From contig NC_088787.1 in the NCBI RefSeq assembly GCF_949628265.1, positions 14,684,501 through 14,748,500 on the forward strand: a DNA stretch of 64,000 nucleotides, given 5' to 3'. The position numbers and the translations under genes are program-made. The notes under the pieces are model-generated. The model was not told the DNA's origin. It did not search any database and saw only the letters and a list, made by a program, of their open reading frames with translations. Of this stretch, positions 61,401 through 64,000 are shown in pieces (the first letter of the stretch is position 1; the number at the start of each line of letters is the position of its first letter). This stretch comes from Cloeon dipterum. Its lineage: Eukaryota > Arthropoda > Insecta > Ephemeroptera > Baetidae.

Positions 61401-62964
61401 TGTGAGAATAAACAAATAAACAAGTCAAACAGTGAAGAATTGAACTGAAGGACACGCCAAGTGTAAGACATTCAAGTTAAAAAGCGCGAATTCCGAACAT
61501 AATATGAATCGTATGCAAAAATATTGAGGTTTCTATATTAATTAATATAGCATCAACCCATTCTGCTTATATTTTGCGATTTATAAAATGCTGCTTTTAA
61601 TCTGTTTTGATGAACTATCGGTAATCGTCTCCTTTATAGTCAGGGAAAGAGCCTGCTTCAATTTTTTTGAATTACGCATGTAGTTCAGCAATCCACAGAG
61701 AGAGTCAGAAAAGAGACATTACAAAACCAGTGCTACAGTGATCCTGTAATTGGTCTCATTGCAATTTTTTTTTCAATTTTTCTATATGACTTTACAAGCT
61801 AATGTAAAATTTCTCTTTTCAGCTTTGGGGATTATTAAATTTTTACATCTTATACATTTTAATCGAATATGGCAAAGTTCCATAACTTCCCGCGCGAATA
61901 TGTAAAATTTGAATTTTGACATCAATTCAACACATTTTTTTTTATCAATGAGTGTAGCTCAACATGCACACCTTTTGTAATTAGGTTTGATAGTGCTGGC
62001 TCTGTTATATATATTATGTGGAAAGGAGATAATAATAAAACAACCATTTCATTTTTTATTTCAGTGATTTATGTTTTATTTTATGTGAAAAGACGAAAAT
62101 TCAATATTATCACTTTTCATCGGATGTATTAGGCAATTGATTGATTTTGAACCAATGGCTTTGACAGATAATCAACTGACGCTGCATGGACAATTTATGG
62201 AAGTTATTCAAAATTTAAAAAAAAAATGCATTTCAGAAGCACTTAGGTGTGTTCAGTAAGACTCAAAAGTACAGAAAACGGTTACATCTATATTTGAAAA
62301 ATCATTACATACACTACTTTCAGGTTTACTCATAATTTAGACGTATTTACAAAATATATAAATTTATAAATTAAGGCAGGGATTTATATTACAGGAGGAT
62401 TTGCATAGGCGCCGCTGGGGTACAGTCGGAGGTGGCACCGCCGCTGACTAGTCTCCTAAAGGCCGTATTCACTTACTTTGTTAGCGAACCAATCAATTTG
62501 TAAAAGTGCGATAAGATACCAAGATCGAGTCGAGACTCAAAAGCAAGGGGCACTACTACACTTCATTTGGACTGGGCTAATTGAAAGCCTGTGTATTCTT
62601 GGGAAGAATAAAAAAATGAGATAAAAATTAAGTGAAAAAATAATCTTTATTTGCAGCAAATGCGGGACTTTCAAAAATTTTTAAAAACTATCGCTGGATT
62701 TGATTTTTGTATTTCCTCTTATCTAAAAAAAAAATGCGAAGGAAAGGTATAAAAATGTTGTGCAACTTGATGGAGTTGGACACCAATAAAACTATTCTGC
62801 GTAGCCGTATAAAAAAACCTTTCTTGAAACTAAGAAACACATTTGATTATTGCCCGTGAAACTTTGTTTCTTCAAATTCTTCTGAGACGGAAGACAATCA
62901 AATGTTTCCAAAATTCATTTCTAATTCATCGGTTCGCTAAGAAACTAAAAAGCAAAGACGGTAT

Positions 62965-64000
62965 TTAAAAGAGCATACCCTGTGGCAATACCCTTTGCGC
63001 GACCCAGTAAAGTGTACTGGCGTACCAGTGGACTCCCACTTGCGGCGCTGGCGCCGTTCTTGCGACGCTGCCTGTGATGGACGAAAACAGTGCACGGATC
63101 GCGTGCCCGGCATTGTTGATAAGGCGATAGGGCGCGAAAGCCATGTGCGCCACGGACTGGCTGTTGATGACGGCGTAGCACGAGGCTCCCACTCCGTTCA
63201 CTACCAGGGTGCCCGTTGCGGTGAGGGGCGCGTAGACACCCCGCTGCTTCTTCGACCCCACGAACTCCACCACGTCCGACTCCAGGGTGCCGTCGCCGCT
63301 GGAGTCCAGCCCCAGCAGCTCGTCGCCCTGTTGAACGTTCCCTACAAAAGAAAATGAGTTTAACATAAAAGATTTCGATGGAAATTAAACTGTGTTGTAT
63401 CCCCAAAAGTATCAAATTTCTTATTTCTATCAATTTATCGGAACAGCTTTGTTCAAATTTTAATGGTTTGCTGCATTCTAATTTAAAAAAAAATTATGAC
63501 GGCGTAAATTCCATTAGTATTGCGGCAACTTATGATTTTATGAATTCAATTTTTAGTCAGTAGCCCCTGCTGGGGACAACCTAACAGCTCTGCGGGTGAG
63601 CCATTTGAAAAAGGAGAGATCGGTTTGCTTTTTTTTACTAAATTTTAGTGCGATTTTAATAACAACAAATATTTTGAGTAATTTATAGTTTGTTGTCCGC
63701 CGTCGCGGCATTCTCACCTGCATAAACAGCAAGGGTTTCGTGGGGTCGGCGCACAAGTAGAAGATGAGTGGGAGTGACGGCCAGCCGCCTGCCCCCTTTT
63801 GTGGTGATATCAACAAAATATCGCATCTCCTCGGGGTTCCTGTCCAGCCACAGCAGCACCTCCGAATACTGGGTTTGTCCCGTCTGCGCGTCAACAGTGA
63901 GGATTTTCTGTCCCACTTGAAGCTCTGACAACGGCACTTGACGACCATCAGAGGTTTGCACCGCAGTATTGGCAGTGAAGCAGCCGCCACCCTTGGTGTG
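62965..64000 (-). CDS. hh: Hedgehog precursor, C-terminal Hint/autoprocessing part (partial)
   Basis: The C-terminal half of hedgehog cleaves the precursor and attaches cholesterol to the signalling half in the secretory pathway. Two exons are in the window: >64000-63718 and 63341-62965 (stop), joined in frame (YAG|NVQQ). The first begins at HTKGGGCF, so the Gly-Cys-Phe cleavage site with its nucleophilic Cys is present. The Hint motifs follow: VPLSELQVGQKIL, then TPTHLLLV, which holds the conserved Thr-x-x-His. The second exon has the family signature RGVYAPLTATGTLVV, ASCYAVI and HMAFAPYRL. The signal peptide and signalling domain lie beyond the right edge. The C-terminal tail is short. Identity is firm; whether the species has one or more hedgehog genes cannot be told. 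Confidence 0.95.

Larger units (their letters stand above)
58563..62964. other. AT-rich intergenic region before hedgehog 3' end
   Basis: No coding exon could be supported. Contents: a perfect hairpin at 58782-58813, related AT-rich segments at about 58935-59045 and 60885-60985, a LINE-like remnant at about 61080-61400 and a GC-rich patch at about 62400-62460. The part next to 62964 probably includes the hedgehog 3' UTR. Confidence 0.5.

Noticed and set aside
1-64000. CRISPR arrays, operons, tRNA or rRNA genes
   Set aside because: The window is a eukaryotic nuclear sequence; no spaced direct repeats and no cloverleaf or rRNA sequence were recognised. A covariance-model search would be needed to rule out small RNAs.

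Overview
This is a eukaryotic, arthropod and most likely insect nuclear window. It carries multi-exon GT-AG genes for a hedgehog precursor, an unc-119 orthologue, Arp2/3 subunit 3, a NEMP-type nuclear envelope protein, five brachyurin-like chymotrypsin-family proteases and an astacin. The sequence is AT-rich with islands of GA/CT microsatellite. The species cannot be named from sequence alone; all exon models were read by eye from splice signals, frame and family homology.

Layout. 1-26.2 kb: no protein-coding gene can be supported. This stretch holds GA/CT tracts (about 7.0, 9.05, 12.9, 16.1 and 16.6 kb) inside GC-richer blocks with RFX-like, YY1/Pho-like and CRE-like motifs, two 5'-truncated LINE 3' ends (about 1.0-1.4 kb minus, 17.0-17.6 kb plus), two MITE-like palindromes (7.9 and 22.4 kb) and a dispersed repeat (0.6 and 26.2 kb). 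26.5-38.7 kb: five paralogous secreted serine proteases, three on minus (A, B, C) and then two on plus (D, E), with C and D head to head. 38.9-40.0 kb: an astacin metalloprotease on minus, tail to tail with E. 41.3-45.3 kb: unc-119 on plus, with a young short LTR element (42751-44041) in its second intron. 46.3-49.4 kb: a NEMP gene on plus. 49.5-53.2 kb: an unrecognised secreted gene on plus with proline-rich, Ser/Thr-rich, Tyr/Gln-rich and CUB-like parts. 53.5-54.3 kb: Arpc3 on minus. 55.8-58.6 kb: a divergent replication protein A 70 kDa paralogue on minus. 58.6-62.9 kb: AT-rich intergenic DNA with a perfect hairpin and repeat remnants. 62.9-64.0 kb: the last two exons (Hint autoprocessing region) of hedgehog on minus; the signalling half lies beyond the right edge.

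The six proteases at 26.5-40 kb probably form a digestive group: all have secretion signals, the serine zymogens have a Lys/Arg-Ile-Ile-Gly-Gly activation site, and their S1 pockets differ. The other genes are unrelated housekeeping or developmental genes. The items most worth a second look are the modular secreted gene with an optional 227-nt intron (49.5-53.2 kb), the RPA70-like paralogue, protease D with an elastase-like pocket, and the near-perfect palindromes.
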